NCBI GenBank assembly: GCA_020831885.1
Contig: JAFIFU010000003.1
Span: 62,001-126,000 of the forward strand
DNA length: 64,000 nucleotides
Direction: 5' to 3'
Origin: Ectothiorhodospiraceae bacterium
Lineage (GTDB): Bacteria; Pseudomonadota; Gammaproteobacteria; Nitrococcales; Aquisalimonadaceae
The notes beneath the pieces are model-generated. The model was not told the DNA's origin and did not search any database. It was given only the letters and a program-made list of their open reading frames with translations. Below, piece after piece: positions 1-8,957 of this stretch. Every line of letters begins with the position of its first letter. Position 1 is the first letter of the stretch. A program made the position numbers and the translations under genes.

Positions 1-137
1 TTCCCCACCGCATCGCAATCGGGGACCGCGGCCTGGCGGGGGGTACGGTGGAGTACCGGGCCCGCACCGCCGGTGCCAGCGAGGATCTGCCACTGGACGG
101 TATCGTCCGGGCACTGCGGGACAAGCTGGCGGGATGA
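1..137 (+). CDS. proS: Prolyl-tRNA synthetase, C-terminal fragment
   Basis: The window opens inside a reading frame whose last 44 residues (from [11 protein letters not shown] to ALRDKLAG, stop TGA 135-137) match the C-terminal anticodon-binding region of bacterial prolyl-tRNA synthetase, where the pattern P-x-R-hydrophobic-GDR-x-L followed by a VEYR-like strand is typical. The enzyme charges tRNA-Pro in the cytoplasm. Its catalytic domain lies outside the window. The stop overlaps the ATG of the next gene (ATGA), so the two are probably co-transcribed. The call rests on recognition of a short stretch. Confidence 0.82.
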   Translation, partial: PHRIAIGDRGLAGGTVEYRARTAGASEDLPLDGIVRALRDKLAG

Positions 138-715
138 GACCGCAGAGGGTAGCGGCCTTGCTGCTGGCACTCTGGCTGTCGGCCACGCCGGTGCTCCTGA
201 CCGCCCAGCAGGGTCAGGCGCCCGACCCCCGTCTGCGCGCCGCGCTGCTGGAGGCGGTGGAACTGGGTGAGAGTTTCGAGAACCGATTCGTCGCCCAGGT
301 CTGGCTCCTGGACAAGAGCCAACGGCTGGCGCAGCGTGTCCCGGATCCGGAGGAGCGCCTGCAGTTACTCCGCAAGGTTCACCAGGAAGCCAGTCTGGCG
401 GGCCTGCAGCCGGAACTGGTCTTGGCCGTCATCGAAGTCGAAAGCAACTTCAACCGCTTCGCCATCTCCCCGGCGGGCGCCCGGGGCCTGATGCAGATCA
501 TGCCCTTCTGGCTGGACGAAATCGGCCGCCCGGACGACAACCTGTTCCATATCCGCACCAACCTGCGCTTCGGCTGCACCATCCTGCGTCATTACCTGGA
601 CATGGAGAACGGCAACCTCACCCGCGCCCTGGCCCGCTACAATGGCAGCCTGGGCCAGACCTGGTACCCCGACCGGGTGTTTCGGGCCTGGAACCGCAAC
701 TGGTACGAACAATAG
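134..715 (+). CDS. Lytic transglycosylase (SLT domain)
   Basis: 193 aa. An N-terminal hydrophobic segment (about residues 7-25) ending at TAQQ looks like a signal peptide, so the protein acts in the periplasm. An SLT/lysozyme-like domain covers about residues 85-190: the catalytic glutamate is probably E103 in the EVESNF motif, followed by [10 protein letters not shown] (116-124) and the sugar-binding ARYNG (167-171). The family cleaves the glycosidic bond of peptidoglycan to give 1,6-anhydro-muropeptides. It is short, holding little beyond the catalytic domain. It overlaps proS by 4 bp, a pairing I recall from other gammaproteobacteria. The exact MltC/Slt subfamily cannot be fixed. Confidence 0.88.
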   Translation: MRPQRVAALLLALWLSATPVLLTAQQGQAPDPRLRAALLEAVELGESFENRFVAQVWLLDKSQRLAQRVPDPEERLQLLRKVHQEASLAGLQPELVLAVIEVESNFNRFAISPAGARGLMQIMPFWLDEIGRPDDNLFHIRTNLRFGCTILRHYLDMENGNLTRALARYNGSLGQTWYPDRVFRAWNRNWYEQ

Positions 716-778
716 ATGGAAACCGCGCAGTGCCCCAGATCGATGCCGCGGGCGGTTTCCCCGTGAAGACGGGCCGGA

Positions 779-1465
779 TCAGGTTTGCGCCGGCGACACC
801 CGAATGCGCTCCCAGCTCTCGCGGATGACATGGCCCTCCTGATCCAGTTCCGGGTACCGCAGGCCGCGCTGGCGGCAGTAGCGGGCGATGCGGGGATGCA
901 GCCACTCGAACAGCGTTTCCCGGCGGGTGGCCTCATCCAGACGGGGATGGGCGTACATGCCCGCCGCCTCTCGTTGCCGCTGGGCCTCGTACAGGATCAC
1001 CGCCGCCGCCACGGAGACGTTCAGCGATGCCACCAGCCCCACCATGGGAATGGTCACATGGGCGTCCGCCGCCTGTGCCGCCGCCTCCGGCATACCCTCC
1101 AGCTCCTGTCCCAGCAGGATCACACAAGGCCGGGTATAGTCCACCGAACGGAAGTCCACCGAACGCTCCGACCAGTGAGCGGCATACAGCAGGAAGCCGC
1201 GCTCCCGGAGCCGTCGGCAGCCCTCGGCGATGTCCTCATGCTGACGCAATGCCACACGCCGCTGCACCCCGGCGGCGGCGGTGCGCCGGACGGTGAGCTT
1301 TCCCGCCTGCCCCAGGGAATGGGCTTCCCAGACGCCCACGGCGTCGCAGGTGCGCAACACCGCCGAAACATTATGCTCCTTGTGCACACCGGCCATGGCC
1401 ACGGTAAGATCAGGCTGACGGTGGTCCAGCACCTGTTCCAGCAGCTGCAGGCGTTTTGCGGTCAT
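779..1465 (-). CDS. trmH: tRNA (guanosine-18-2'-O)-methyltransferase TrmH
   Basis: 228 aa, the normal length for TrmH. This SPOUT-class enzyme transfers methyl from SAM to the ribose 2'-OH of G18 in the tRNA D-loop. The three SPOUT motifs are visible: HNVSAVLRTCDAVG (31-44, with the catalytic Arg at 38), ILLGQELEG (116-124) and IPMVGLVASLNVSVAAAVILYE (139-160), which form the knotted SAM pocket. The C-terminal extension after residue 165 fits the TrmH-type tRNA-binding tail. It is monocistronic and convergent with the upstream transglycosylase. Confidence 0.93.
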   Translation of the reverse strand: MTAKRLQLLEQVLDHRQPDLTVAMAGVHKEHNVSAVLRTCDAVGVWEAHSLGQAGKLTVRRTAAAGVQRRVALRQHEDIAEGCRRLRERGFLLYAAHWSERSVDFRSVDYTRPCVILLGQELEGMPEAAAQAADAHVTIPMVGLVASLNVSVAAAVILYEAQRQREAAGMYAHPRLDEATRRETLFEWLHPRIARYCRQRGLRYPELDQEGHVIRESWERIRVSPAQT

Positions 1466-1642
1466 GGCTTCCTTCCGGGGACGGCGGCGAAGCGGATCAT
1501 TGTAGAAGTGACGCGACCCGGATCAAGCTTTCCTGTCGCACCCGTCCCCCTCACCGGACCGTATAACGGACAGCACCGGGTCCGGGCGCGGAGCGATAGC
1601 AACATGTTCTGAATTCGTGGCAAACCGACACGGGGGAGCGAT

Positions 1643-2512
1643 ATGCAGCGCTTGCTGATCGCAGGTTGCGGGGACCTGGGCACCGGCCTGGGGCTGCAGT
1701 TGGCCAGAAGCGGCGTCACCGTCTACGGCCTGCGCCGGGCAGCCGAACGCGTACCGGAACCGATCATCCCGGTACGCGCGGATCTGACAGAGCCGGAATC
1801 CCTGGCCGCGCTGCCGGCCGAAGGTGTCGACGCGGTCTGCTACATCGCCACACCGGGCGCCTACGAGGACGCCGCCTATCGCCGGGCCTATGTGGACGGG
1901 CTGCGTAATCTGCTGGACCGGCTCCAGCAACAGCGGGCGCGGCCCAAACGCCTGCTGTTCGTCTCCAGCAGCTCCGTCTACGGCATCACCGACGGAAGCT
2001 GGGTGGATGAAGACACACCCGCGGTTCCCGGCGGTTTTTCCGGCACACGGCTTCTGGAGGCCGAGACGGTACTGAGGCAGGCACCGATCCCGGGGGTGGT
2101 GGTCCGCTTTGGCGGCATCTACGGTCCGGGGCGGGAACGCCTGTTGCGCAAAGTGGCGGGCGGGGATCCGGTGATCGCCGACCCACCCCAGTGGACCAAC
2201 CGCATCCATCGCGATGACGCGGTGGGGGTTCTGGCCCACCTGCTGCAGCTACCGGAACCGGCACCGCTGTACCTGGGGGTGGATTCAGAGCCTGTACCCA
2301 TGCACGCGGTCACCGACTGGATCGCTGACCGGCTCGGTCTGCCACCCTGCCCCCACATCCGCGGGGAAGCCGGTGGCCTGCGGGGGAGCAATAAGCGCTG
2401 CAGCAACCGCCGGCTGCTGGCCAGTGGTTACCGGTTCCTCTATCCGGATTTTCGAAGCGGCTACCAACCCATGATCGACGCCTGGAAACAACGCCAGCGG
2501 GATAAGGGCTAA
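1643..2512 (+). CDS. SDR-family NAD(P)-dependent epimerase/dehydratase-like protein
   Basis: 289 aa. The N-terminus carries a Rossmann dinucleotide site GxGxxG (GCGDLG, residues 8-13). A strand ending SSSSVYG follows at about residues 111-117, as in atypical extended SDRs. No clear YxxxK catalytic pair is visible, which is common in the YeeZ-like branch of this family. The substrate is unknown. A C-terminal segment (NKRCSNRRLLASGYRFLYP) is shared by YeeZ-type proteins in my memory. The start has a GGGGGAG ribosome site just upstream. The stop overlaps the stop of the convergent cbiX-like gene. Confidence 0.8.
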   Translation: MQRLLIAGCGDLGTGLGLQLARSGVTVYGLRRAAERVPEPIIPVRADLTEPESLAALPAEGVDAVCYIATPGAYEDAAYRRAYVDGLRNLLDRLQQQRARPKRLLFVSSSSVYGITDGSWVDEDTPAVPGGFSGTRLLEAETVLRQAPIPGVVVRFGGIYGPGRERLLRKVAGGDPVIADPPQWTNRIHRDDAVGVLAHLLQLPEPAPLYLGVDSEPVPMHAVTDWIADRLGLPPCPHIRGEAGGLRGSNKRCSNRRLLASGYRFLYPDFRSGYQPMIDAWKQRQRDKG

Positions 2513-2895
2513 CCGCTCTCCGCCCCCCCGATCTGCCGCTCAGCCAGGTCCAGAAGCAGGTCCGGCATCTGCTCCGAGGCGCCCGCGTAATCCAGCAACC
2601 GGATGGGAATCCCCGGATGACGGGCGCGCTTGGGCGCCAGCTCCCGCGGGATATCCTCCGCGACGTGGCGACCGGCGGAAAGAAAGTACGGCAGCACCAG
2701 GACCTCGGAGGCTCCGTCGGCGATACACTGCTCCACCCCCTGGCCGATATCCGGCTCCGCCAGTTCCAGAAAGGCACAGCGCACCCCACCGTAGCGGTTC
2801 CCGGCCTGGTCGGCCAGCCGCTGCGCCAACTGCCGGACCTCCTCGTTGGAGGCCTGACGGCGGCTGCCATGGGCGATCAGCAACAGGAAACGCAT
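2509..2895 (-). CDS. CbiX-like sirohydrochlorin chelatase family protein
   Basis: 128 aa, the size of the short CbiX(S) chelatases. The N-terminus LLLIAHGSR supplies a conserved histidine (H9), and LPYFLSAGRHVAEDIP supplies the second (H77); together these are the metal-insertion residues of the family. Short CbiX proteins insert Co2+ or Fe2+ into sirohydrochlorin for cobalamin or siroheme. No other cobalamin or siroheme gene is nearby, so the metal and pathway are not determined here. It lies 84 bp downstream of two same-strand cytochrome c genes and could be co-transcribed with them, hinting at a link to tetrapyrrole use, which is inference. Confidence 0.8.
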   Translation of the reverse strand: MRFLLLIAHGSRRQASNEEVRQLAQRLADQAGNRYGGVRCAFLELAEPDIGQGVEQCIADGASEVLVLPYFLSAGRHVAEDIPRELAPKRARHPGIPIRLLDYAGASEQMPDLLLDLAERQIGGAESG

Positions 2896-2979
2896 GGGCC
2901 GCCTCCGGATAGGGACAGGACGGTCAGCCGGACAGGCGTGAACGGAACCCTCCGGCCGCGTTCACCGCCGGCGCCCGGG

Positions 2980-3321
2980 CTACGGTCGGCGCGGAACGTA
3001 CAGTTCGCCATCCTGCTGGGAGAACCAGGCGGCCAGATCCCGCTTGTCCTGCAAGGACAGGCCTTCCACCTGCTGTTGCATCAGCGGATCCTGACGGGCT
3101 CCGGTCTTGTAGTCCTGCAAGGCCTTGACCAGGTACTCATGATACTGGCCGTGGAGCCGCGGCCACTCCGGGTTGTTCCGGACGGCGTCCGCGGAATGAC
3201 ATGCCAGGCAGGCCTGGGCCAGTTCCTCGCCCCGCTGCGGGTCGCCGCGCTGGATGGCGGAAGCCTGGCTGGCGCCGAGAATCATCAGAATGGCAATTGC
3301 TACAGGGTAAAACCGTTTCAT
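2980..3321 (-). CDS. Small class I cytochrome c (second of a tandem pair)
   Basis: 113 aa. A Sec signal peptide ends near SQASA (residue 22), so the mature protein is periplasmic. One heme-binding motif CLACH lies at residues 38-42, and M81 in the DPLM stretch is the likely distal heme ligand. The single-domain layout resembles cytochrome c553/c5, or half of a diheme c4. It aligns with the upstream gene over most of its length (GDPxRG, CLxCH, RNxP, GQxxxYL, YxxGxR), so the two are tandem duplicates. It follows that gene by 30 bp. Electron-transfer partners are unknown. Confidence 0.87.
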   Translation of the reverse strand: MKRFYPVAIAILMILGASQASAIQRGDPQRGEELAQACLACHSADAVRNNPEWPRLHGQYHEYLVKALQDYKTGARQDPLMQQQVEGLSLQDKRDLAAWFSQQDGELYVPRRP

Positions 3322-3351
3322 TTGTCTGCCTCTGTACCCGCGGGGTGCGCG

Positions 3352-3678
3352 TTACTGCTTGGGCTGCGCGAAGAAGGCGGCGATGTCACGCATTTCCTCT
3401 TCGCTCAGGGAACTGGCCTGGGCCCGCATGGTGGGATGAGCCCGCATCCCGTCCCGATAGGCCAGCATCGCGTTGAACAGGTAGGTCTCTGTCTGCCCCC
3501 CCAGCTTCGGAACACGATAGGACGGGTAGGCATTCCGCAACCCCTCCACGGCGTGACAGCCCAGACAGGTTTCAGCCAGTTGCGCTCCCCGGACGGGATC
3601 CCCCTCGTCAGCCAGCGCCGGGCCGGAAACCAACAGGCCGCCCGCCGCCGCCGCGATCAACAAGTGTCTCATTTTCAT
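3352..3678 (-). CDS. Small class I cytochrome c (first of a tandem pair)
   Basis: 108 aa from the ATG at 3678, chosen because a signal peptide (MKMRHLLIAAAAGG through PALA) starts there and a GAGA-type ribosome site precedes it; a longer open frame upstream has no signal. Heme motif CLGCH lies at residues 38-42, with the likely axial Met at 84 in HPTM. It is a periplasmic electron carrier of the c553/c4-half type. It is first in a probable two-gene operon with the downstream paralogue. A diheme c4 could have been split, or the pair could be a recent duplication. Confidence 0.87.
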   Translation of the reverse strand: MKMRHLLIAAAAGGLLVSGPALADEGDPVRGAQLAETCLGCHAVEGLRNAYPSYRVPKLGGQTETYLFNAMLAYRDGMRAHPTMRAQASSLSEEEMRDIAAFFAQPKQ

Positions 3679-3860
3679 ATGATTTTCTCTCGAAAAGTTC
3701 CACGCAAGCAAAAGCCTGCCGCACAACCCGCCCGGCACCTGCTGACGGGAGCGGCAAAACATGCGCCAGCCAAGAAACAGTGCAATATGTTTCCATGGAT
3801 CGCTTCATGGGTAAAGGAAACGCCGCATCAGGTGCGCAGCAGGCCCCCACGGCCCCCTAT

Positions 3861-4136
3861 TCAGCGCACCTGAAACTCGCCGGGCGGCGGCGTTTCGTCC
3901 ACCCACTCCCAATCCACGGCGTCGACCCGCGCGGCGCTGGGCCCCCGGTGCAGCCAGTTGCGCAAGGCCTCCAGCGAGTCGGCCGTTCCAGCGGCCACCA
4001 CCTCCACACGACCATCATCCAGATTGCGTGCGTAGCCATCGATGCCGAGCTTGAGGGCCTGCTCCCGGGCGCCGGCCCGAAACCAGACCCCCTGAACCCG
4101 ACCCCTCACCAGGCAGCGCATACAACGCACACTCAT
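3861..4136 (-). CDS. acyP: Acylphosphatase
   Basis: 91 aa, the canonical length. The signature GRVQGVWFR (12-20) gives the phosphate-binding loop and catalytic R20. GYARNLDDGRVEV provides the catalytic N38. The enzyme hydrolyses carboxyl-phosphate bonds such as acetyl- or carbamoyl-phosphate in the cytoplasm. The start overlaps the stop of the yihY-like gene (ATGA), so translation is probably coupled. Confidence 0.95.
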   Translation of the reverse strand: MSVRCMRCLVRGRVQGVWFRAGAREQALKLGIDGYARNLDDGRVEVVAAGTADSLEALRNWLHRGPSAARVDAVDWEWVDETPPPGEFQVR

Positions 4137-5479
4137 GCTCCACTCCTCCCTTGCTGCAGGTTCTCGTCAGTCCGCTCCGGGCGAGCCGCCGGTTCACCGG
4201 CCTCGGGCGCCCCGGTGGTCGCGGGCCGGAACAACTCCCGGAACGGACGGGACAGGGCCAGCTCCAACCCCCGCATGGCATGATCCAGCACCCCGGCGAG
4301 TTCCCGGTTCCAGGAATCCCGCTCAGCCAGTGAACGGGGCAGTTCGCCAAGCACGAAGGGATAGTCCCGGTACAAGTCCATCAACGTATACTCCGCCGCA
4401 TCCCGCAGCATCACCCAGCCACCGTCCTCGGTACGCCGGATCACCCGCGCCCGCTCCAGGGCTTCCAGCGCCTGCTGCACCGCCAATTCCCCGGCGTCCG
4501 GCTCCAGCCGCAGGATATCCTCCCGGCGGAGCGTGCGTCCCTCCTGCTGCGCCTGCCAGAAATCCCCGGTCAGGCGTACGGCCAGCACCAGGGCCAGCCT
4601 GGGATCGGACAGCGAGCCCTCGCGCCCCTCCCGATAGCTGCTCAGTGCCTGGGTGAACTCGGCACCCAGCAGCACGACGACCCAGGACAAATAGATCCAG
4701 ACCAGCAGAATGGGCAACGTCGCCAGTGCGCCATAAATCGCTTCGTAGGTCGGGAAATTGGCCACAAACAGGGTGAACCCCCGTTTCGCCACCTCGAACA
4801 ACAAGGCGGCGAACGCGGCACCGGCGAGCGCGTGAGTCAGTTTCACGCGACGATTGGGGACCGCGCTGTAAAGGAAGGCAAAAGCCAGAATAATGGCCAT
4901 CACCGGCGTGATCTCCAGCACGAAGGCCTGGACGGTACGGGCGTCCACCGCTTCCGTGTAATCGGCAATCACCGTGAGATAGGACGTGGCCGCCAGGCTG
5001 ATGGCCACCAGCACGGGACCCACCGTGATGACGGCCCAGTAGACCAGAAAGCTCTGCACCGGACGACGTCGCCGGGTCACCCGCCAGATGCGGTTCAGCG
5101 CCCGGTCAATCGCCGCCATCATCAGGATGGCGGTCACCGTGATACCCAGGAGCCCGGCCAGGGTCAGACCGGCTGCCCGGCCGGCAAACTGCTGGATGTA
5201 CTCCTGCACCACCTCACCAGAAGCCGGCACCAGGTTGCGGAACAGGAAATCCTGCAGGCGCTCGTTGAGTTCCTCGAACACCGGGAACGCGGTGAACAGG
5301 GCGAAACTCACCGCAAACAGCGGCACCAGCGACAGCAGCGTGGTATACGCCAGCGTGGCGGCGCTGTGGAGACAATCATCCTCGATGAAGCGGCGGATCA
5401 GGTAACGCCCGAAGGCTGTCAACTCGTCCAGCCCGCCGCGCGCCTGCTGCAGAAACCAGCGCCAGTCTGCCAAGATCAT
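4133..5479 (-). CDS. YihY/BrkB (UPF0761) family inner-membrane protein
   Basis: 448 aa from the ATG at 5479. The sequence begins MILADWRWFLQQ and reaches the conserved LAYTTLLSLVPLFAVSFALF early in the domain, so the long upstream open frame is not part of the gene. About six hydrophobic segments occupy residues 40-290. A soluble C-terminal part (about 290-448) looks like a winged-helix plus charged tail. Members were once called RNase BN, a name now regarded as wrong; their function is unsettled. It is divergent from an arsC-like operon, as in Pseudomonas from memory, and overlaps acyP. Confidence 0.88.
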   Translation of the reverse strand: MILADWRWFLQQARGGLDELTAFGRYLIRRFIEDDCLHSAATLAYTTLLSLVPLFAVSFALFTAFPVFEELNERLQDFLFRNLVPASGEVVQEYIQQFAGRAAGLTLAGLLGITVTAILMMAAIDRALNRIWRVTRRRRPVQSFLVYWAVITVGPVLVAISLAATSYLTVIADYTEAVDARTVQAFVLEITPVMAIILAFAFLYSAVPNRRVKLTHALAGAAFAALLFEVAKRGFTLFVANFPTYEAIYGALATLPILLVWIYLSWVVVLLGAEFTQALSSYREGREGSLSDPRLALVLAVRLTGDFWQAQQEGRTLRREDILRLEPDAGELAVQQALEALERARVIRRTEDGGWVMLRDAAEYTLMDLYRDYPFVLGELPRSLAERDSWNRELAGVLDHAMRGLELALSRPFRELFRPATTGAPEAGEPAARPERTDENLQQGRSGA

Positions 5480-5500
5480 CCCCTCCCGCGGGCGCCGGAC

Positions 5501-5530
5501 TTGGGTGCGACAGGCCCGCTCCCGTACAAT
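5501..5530 (+). promoter_or_regulatory. Putative sigma-70 promoter for the arsC-like/wrbA operon
   Basis: A -35 like TTGGGT (5501-5506) and a -10 like TACAAT (5525-5530) are separated by 18 bp in the 84-bp divergent gap between the yihY-like and arsC-like genes. The -10 matches consensus at five of six positions and lies 33 bp before the ATG at 5564. Confidence 0.5.
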
Positions 5531-5563
5531 TCCCCGGCATTCCCACTCATCGAGCAGAAACCC

Positions 5564-5911
5564 ATGTCGGTCAGAATCTATCACAACCCGCGTTGTTCCA
5601 AGTCCCGGCAGACGCTGGCGCTGCTGCGCGAGCGGGGCATTGAGCCGGACGTCGTCGAATACCTGAAGACGCCCCCCGGACCGGACGAACTGCGCGAGCT
5701 CCTGCGCATGCTGGACAGCAACCCCATGGAACTGGTCCGCCGGAAGGAAACGGAATTCCGCGAGGCGGGGCTGGACCAGGGGGCACCCGACCAGGAGCGG
5801 ATCATCGAGGCCATCACACGCTTTCCGAAACTGATGGAACGGCCGGTGGTGGTCCACGCCGGCCGCGCTGCCATCGGCCGCCCGCCGGAACGGGTGCTGG
5901 ACATCCTCTGA
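5564..5911 (+). CDS. arsC: ArsC-family reductase (thioredoxin fold)
   Basis: 115 aa. The start at 5564 places the family signature YHNPRCSKSRQTL at the N-terminus with the catalytic cysteine at C11. The ArsC/Spx-type fold continues with EYLKTPP and the C-terminal LMERPVVVHAGRAAIGRPPE, whose first Arg corresponds to an oxyanion-binding residue of glutaredoxin-dependent arsenate reductases. No arsR or arsB gene is present, so a role in arsenate resistance is not certain. It lies 15 bp before wrbA, probably in the same operon. Confidence 0.87.
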   Translation: MSVRIYHNPRCSKSRQTLALLRERGIEPDVVEYLKTPPGPDELRELLRMLDSNPMELVRRKETEFREAGLDQGAPDQERIIEAITRFPKLMERPVVVHAGRAAIGRPPERVLDIL

Positions 5912-6903
<992 letters not shown>

Positions 6904-6926
6904 ACGCCACCGCATCCCGGGCGGCT

Positions 6927-7625
6927 TCAGCGCTGCCCGAGCACGGATTTGACGAAAGGGATGGTCAGTCGCCGCTGCTCGGCCAGGGCGGCGCGATCCA
7001 GCCGCTCCAGCAGGGCGAACAGCGCGTGACTGTGGCGGGGGTAGCGGGCCAGCAGGTAGCGGCCGGTTTCTTCCGGCAGATCGAGCCCCCGCCGTTCCGC
7101 CCGCAGCCGGAGCGCCTGGAGCAACGACGCATCATCCAACGGCTCCATCCGCTCCACCAGCCCCCATGCCAACCGGGAGGCCAGATCCGGCAGGACCCAG
7201 TCCAGATCGGCTGGCCGCGCAGTGGCGGCCATCAGTAATCCACCTCCGGTATCGCGCAACCGGTTGTACAGATGGAAAACCGCTTCCTCCCGCCCGGGAT
7301 CACCGGCCAGTTCCTGCAGGTCATCCAGCGCCACCAGCCGCATGCTTTCCAATCCGTCCAGCATGGCGGGTGACCAGGCGCTGGCCAGCGGCAGGTAGAA
7401 GCTGGGCAGCCCCAGATGCCCGCAAGCCCGGCAGGCGGCCTGCAACAGGTGGCTCTTGCCGACGCCCTCCGGTCCGTACAGGTAGACCGCCGGCGCACCG
7501 GGTCCGGCGACAAGCTGCCGGACCGCCGCCAGGGCACGGCCGTTGGCGCCGGCAACGAACTGTTCCAGGCTGGCCGCGTCGTTCCAGCGGATATTCAGCG
7601 GCAGTTGGGCAGGCACCTCGGTCAC
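6927..7625 (-). CDS. hda: DnaA regulatory inactivator Hda
   Basis: 232 aa, the usual length. The N-terminal QLPL (7-10) is a likely beta-clamp-binding motif. An AAA+ domain follows with Walker A GPEGVGKS (51-58) and Walker B-like LVALDDLQEL. The C-terminal part is related to DnaA domain III and lacks the DNA-binding domain IV. Hda with the DNA-loaded clamp stimulates ATP hydrolysis by DnaA, preventing over-initiation. It is convergent with the DUF2069 gene and divergent from the DUF481 gene. Confidence 0.93.
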   Translation of the reverse strand: MTEVPAQLPLNIRWNDAASLEQFVAGANGRALAAVRQLVAGPGAPAVYLYGPEGVGKSHLLQAACRACGHLGLPSFYLPLASAWSPAMLDGLESMRLVALDDLQELAGDPGREEAVFHLYNRLRDTGGGLLMAATARPADLDWVLPDLASRLAWGLVERMEPLDDASLLQALRLRAERRGLDLPEETGRYLLARYPRHSHALFALLERLDRAALAEQRRLTIPFVKSVLGQR

Positions 7626-7647
7626 CGGTCTCCAGAAAAGCTCGGCC

Positions 7648-7765
7648 GCAGTGTACTACTACTCGCCCGCACATCTCACTGATCCGCGCGTTGATCAATC
7701 CCCTCGGCTTTTCTCACCGCCGCAGGGACCCTGGGTTGAGCAACCGATGACCTGTAGTACACTGC
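7648..7765. promoter_or_regulatory. Divergent promoter region bounded by a perfect 12-bp inverted repeat
   Basis: GCAGTGTACTAC at 7648-7659 and its exact reverse complement GTAGTACACTGC at 7754-7765 flank the hda/DUF481 intergenic region. On the plus strand TTGAGC (7736-7741) and TACACT (7758-7763), 16 bp apart, form a plausible promoter. The mirror copy supplies TACACT on the minus strand toward hda. The repeats may be paired -10 regions or operator half-sites. Confidence 0.5.
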
Positions 7766-7887
7766 GCGCTGTTTTCGTACCAAGCCGCCAGGCAACCGGC
7801 AAGCAGGGGTCCCGCGTCCAGGGCGGCAGCATCCCGGCAGATCTCATCGAATCGGGCTCACGGGCCCGGGGCCAATGGAGGAAACGC

Positions 7888-8916
7888 ATGTCATTCCGAG
7901 GATCAAGCGCCGCTCTTGCCCTGATTCTGGCCTCCGCGACCGGTCTGGCCCACGCGGACACCGTGGTGCTGGACAACGGTGACCGTCTCACCGGCACCGT
8001 GATTCAGGTCAGCGGCGGGACGCTGGAGTTCCGTCCGGAAGCCACCCGGCAAGCCGTGATGATCAACTGGGACCGGGTCGCCACCTTCTCCACCGAGGGA
8101 ACGATGCAGGTGCTGCTGGAGGACGGTACCGAGATCATCGGGCGGGCGGAGAAGGCGGACCCCGGTCGCATCCGCCTGGTTTCCGACCAACTGGACGCAC
8201 CCGTCAGCCTGCGGACGGCGGCGGTTAGCAACATCACCGGGCCGGACACCCCCCGCCGCGACCGCGTGCGCACGACAGGAAACATCAATGTCGGCGGCAG
8301 CCTCACCCGGGGAAACACCCGCACCGAAGCGTACAACGCCAACGGCGCCTTCGAGGCACGCACCAATGTCAACCGTTTCCGCCTCAGCGGCCAGGTCAAC
8401 CGGACCAAGGATGACGGGAATCTGACCCGTGACGCCGCCTCAGGCACCGGGCGCTACGACCACTTCGTCTCGGAGCGCCTGTACGTGAACACCTATGTCA
8501 GCCTGAGCCGCGACCGCTTCAAGGATCTGCGCCTGCGCACCTCGGTGGGTGCCGGTCTGGGTTACCAGTTCTTCGATACGGCAAGACGCAGCCTTTCGGC
8601 GGAAATCGGCGCCGGTTACGTGAACCAGGACTACTACCGGGCCGAGAACGAATCCAATCCCGGGGGACGCTGGGCACTGGACTACGAGGAACGCCTGTTC
8701 GGCGGGGGAATCCGCCTGTTCCACTTCCAGGAGGGCCTGGTCAGCCTGGAGGACGCCGATGAGTTCCAGGTGAACACCCAGACCGGTGTCCGCTTTCCGC
8801 TGATGCTGGGCATCACCGGCACGGTGCAGGCCAATGTGGACTACAACAACTCCCCGCCCGGCGATGCGAAAAAAACGGACCAGGCCTATCTCCTGACCAT
8901 GGGGTATAGCTGGTAG
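7888..8916 (+). CDS. DUF481 outer-membrane beta-barrel protein
   Basis: 342 aa from the ATG at 7888, preceded by GGAGG; this start gives a clean signal peptide ending at AHA (residue 23). The N-terminal part has VLDNGDRLTGTVIQVSGGTLEFR, a small beta domain common in this family. The C-terminal part (about 130-342) has alternating polar/aromatic strands ending in a C-terminal W (YLLTMGYSW), as expected for an outer-membrane barrel. DUF481 proteins are salt- or envelope-stress-associated in some species; the function here is not known. It sits between hda and the DUF2066 gene. Confidence 0.83.
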   Translation: MSFRGSSAALALILASATGLAHADTVVLDNGDRLTGTVIQVSGGTLEFRPEATRQAVMINWDRVATFSTEGTMQVLLEDGTEIIGRAEKADPGRIRLVSDQLDAPVSLRTAAVSNITGPDTPRRDRVRTTGNINVGGSLTRGNTRTEAYNANGAFEARTNVNRFRLSGQVNRTKDDGNLTRDAASGTGRYDHFVSERLYVNTYVSLSRDRFKDLRLRTSVGAGLGYQFFDTARRSLSAEIGAGYVNQDYYRAENESNPGGRWALDYEERLFGGGIRLFHFQEGLVSLEDADEFQVNTQTGVRFPLMLGITGTVQANVDYNNSPPGDAKKTDQAYLLTMGYSW

Positions 8917-8926
8917 ACCAACCGGG

Positions 8927-8957
8927 GCGGTTGCAGGGCAGTCAGCGCTGCAACCGC
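8927..8957. terminator. Hairpin between convergent DUF481 and DUF2066 genes
   Basis: GCGGTTGCAG (8927-8936) pairs perfectly with CTGCAACCGC (8948-8957) around an 11-nt loop. It overlaps the last codons of the DUF2066 gene and follows the DUF481 stop by 10 bp. No T-run follows, so it may slow or stop polymerase in the plus direction only weakly. Confidence 0.4.

Noticed and set aside
2509-2512. Overlapping convergent stop codons (CTAA) of the SDR and CbiX-like genes
   Set aside because: A neat 4-bp overlap but common in compact genomes; no functional meaning inferred.
7648-7765. Terminal inverted repeats of a small insertion element
   Set aside because: The 94-bp interior holds promoter-like sequence, no flanking target duplication is visible, and the arms coincide with -10 regions.
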